Source: Xiphophorus maculatus (lineage: Eukaryota; Chordata; Actinopteri; Cyprinodontiformes; Poeciliidae). Taken from it: a DNA stretch of 64,000 nucleotides. The stretch covers positions 15,234,501-15,298,500 of the forward strand of contig NC_036447.1 of NCBI RefSeq assembly GCF_002775205.1. Direction: 5' to 3'. The notes beneath the pieces were generated by a model. That model made no database searches. It was not told the DNA's origin and was given only the letters and a program-made list of their open reading frames with translations. Shown in pieces: positions 63,208 through 64,000 of the stretch. Positions within the stretch are counted from its first letter, which is position 1, and the number at the start of each line of letters is the position of its first letter. The translations under genes and the position numbers were made by a program.

Positions 63208-63347
63208 GGTCTGGTTGCCCTGCGACAGACTGGCGACCTGTCCAGGGTGTACCCCGCCTCCCGCCCGGAACGTAGCTGGAGATAGGCACCAGCAACCCTC
63301 CCGACCCCATTAGGGACAAAGGGTGACCAGAAAATGGATGGATGGAT
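63208..63347 (+). mobile_element. 5'-truncated RTE-like LINE tail with target duplication
   Basis: 140 bp reading GCGACAGACTGGCGACCTGT, CCAGGGTGTACCCCGCC.., GAGATAGGCACCAGCA.., ending AAAATGGATGGATG, the widespread 3' end of RTE-type elements in fish. It is flanked by 10-bp direct repeats GATTTATACT at 63198-63207 and 63348-63357, as target-primed reverse transcription leaves behind. It was inserted into the Tc1 remnant. Confidence 0.85.
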
Positions 63348-63432
63348 GATTTATACTTTTACATTACAAACAAGCAGACTCCATTTATTAACTAGGTTTG
63401 TAGTAAAAATTATTGAATATTTAGTTAATACG

Positions 63433-63526
63433 TACGGAGCCCCCTAAGGGACATGGGGATTTGTTTTTCTTTTGCGAGGGAACGCAAAAGAAAAAAAATT
63501 CCCCATGTCCCCTAGGGGGCTCCGTA
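63433..63526. mobile_element. 94-bp foldback MITE
   Basis: Almost the whole element is one hairpin. The arms at 63433-63458 and 63501-63526 (starting TACGGAGCCCCCTA) match at 25 of 26 positions. The inner T-rich/A-rich arms pair further (CTTTTGCG / CGCAAAAG), leaving a loop of about 6 nt (AGGGAA). TA at each end could be the target duplication. No coding capacity; superfamily not identified. Confidence 0.8.
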
Positions 63527-63780
63527 AAATTACTATTTTAAAGCTGAAGTAGCTTTAAAATAAAGAGTCTGTATTAGAAATACGTAATTAAAACACTTTC
63601 TTAAATCAGCAGGGTCCAAAGTCCCTGCTGATTAAGTCCAAAGAAGTGAAGTAAAAATTGGCAGAATATTTTTGTCTAAAAGATACTGAAGGAAAATCAG
63701 GAGACTGTCATTATGTTATGGTGTTAAGAAACTAACAGAAATGTGAGAGTTGTTCTTTTTATAAAATGATTCAATAGTTC

Positions 63781-64000
63781 TCAATACAAACTGTAGCATT
63801 GAATCCAGCATGCTAGCATGACATGTAAAAGTCTCCTGTAGCGCACATCAGCATCAGTGACTTTCTGGCCCTGGTCGCTGAGCTGTCTGTACCTCCTAAT
63901 TGGGAAATAGAGAAACCAGAGTGTGCTAACACCTGCTGCAAAGTAGTCCAGGTTACGCACATGTACATAATCCTTCAAGGTTTTATAGAGCGAAGGGTGA
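63781..64000 (-). CDS. C-terminal exon of an unidentified protein (partial)
   Basis: Minus-strand frame open from the window edge to TGA at 63783-63781, about 72 residues. It begins HPSLYKTLKDYVHVRNLDY and ends ..ADVRYRRLLHVMLACWIQCYSLY. It has one hydrophobic segment (YFAAGVSTLWFLYFP) followed by a basic, amphipathic stretch. Codon use and the absence of repeats suggest a real exon rather than chance, and no methionine start is needed because it continues beyond the window. I do not recognise the family. It could be the tail of a membrane protein transcribed toward c4orf54. Confidence 0.5.
   Translation of the reverse strand, partial: HPSLYKTLKDYVHVRNLDYFAAGVSTLWFLYFPIRRYRQLSDQGQKVTDADVRYRRLLHVMLACWIQCYSLY

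Larger units (their letters stand above)
62575..63420 (-). mobile_element. Tc1-like remnant carrying two later insertions
   Basis: Same family and orientation as the copy at 24.5 kb. It shows TTTGCAAAATAGCTGAAGCC with AGTCAGATTGGATGG, then CCTAGCATGATGCTGCC, GTTCAAAACTTTGGATATTG, AGCTAACCCTGCTC and GACTCCATTTATTAACTAGG in matching order. It is interrupted by a GC-rich palindromic block (62778-62855) and by an RTE-like insertion (63208-63347). No intact frame. Confidence 0.7.

Overview
This window is nuclear DNA of a ray-finned fish, most likely a teleost. It is AT-rich and gene-sparse. Coding sequence is split into short exons with GT-AG introns, and the encoded proteins align by eye with vertebrate families. 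The repeat content is typical of teleosts: many Tc1-like DNA-transposon remnants, hAT-type MITEs, an L2-type LINE, RTE-like tails and long microsatellites. I saw no bacterial, plasmid or CRISPR features.

Layout, left to right. Positions 1-9117 (+) hold nearly the whole acer2 gene (alkaline ceramidase 2) in six exons; only the first few residues are missing at the left edge. Positions 9118-12552 hold its 3' UTR and an (AAT/ATT)n tract. Positions 12556-21625 (+) hold tspan5 (a TspanC8 tetraspanin) in eight exons, 268 residues. An antisense L2 retrotransposon lies directly against exon 3. Positions 21626-28321 hold the tspan5 3' UTR and nested transposons. Positions 28322-42571 (+) hold mttp (microsomal triglyceride transfer protein large subunit), 18 exons and 888 residues, all joined in frame. 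Positions 42572-56201 have no recognised protein gene, but they contain Tc1 debris and a convincing TATA box followed by a possible first exon (about 52.07-52.43 kb). Positions 56202-60149 (-) hold one uninterrupted 1315-residue open reading frame recognised as a C4orf54-like protein with a C-terminal DUF4585-type region. Positions 60150-63780 are repeat-rich: a (CAGA)n array, a Tc1 remnant carrying a palindromic insertion and an RTE-like insertion, and a foldback MITE. Positions 63781-64000 (-) hold the last exon of a gene I do not recognise.

The genes are ordinary and do not form a pathway. acer2 and mttp both act on lipids in the secretory pathway, but that is probably coincidence. tspan5, mttp and c4orf54 recall human 4q23, whereas human ACER2 is on chromosome 9, so the acer2-tspan5 junction looks like a fish-lineage arrangement. 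The points most worth a second look are: the L2 insertion that abuts or builds a splice acceptor of tspan5; a tspan5 stop codon lying inside a strong splice donor with plausible downstream exons; the unassigned TATA promoter and exon at 52 kb; and a cluster of near-perfect palindromes at 62.7-63.5 kb. I found no evidence of a novel multi-gene system.
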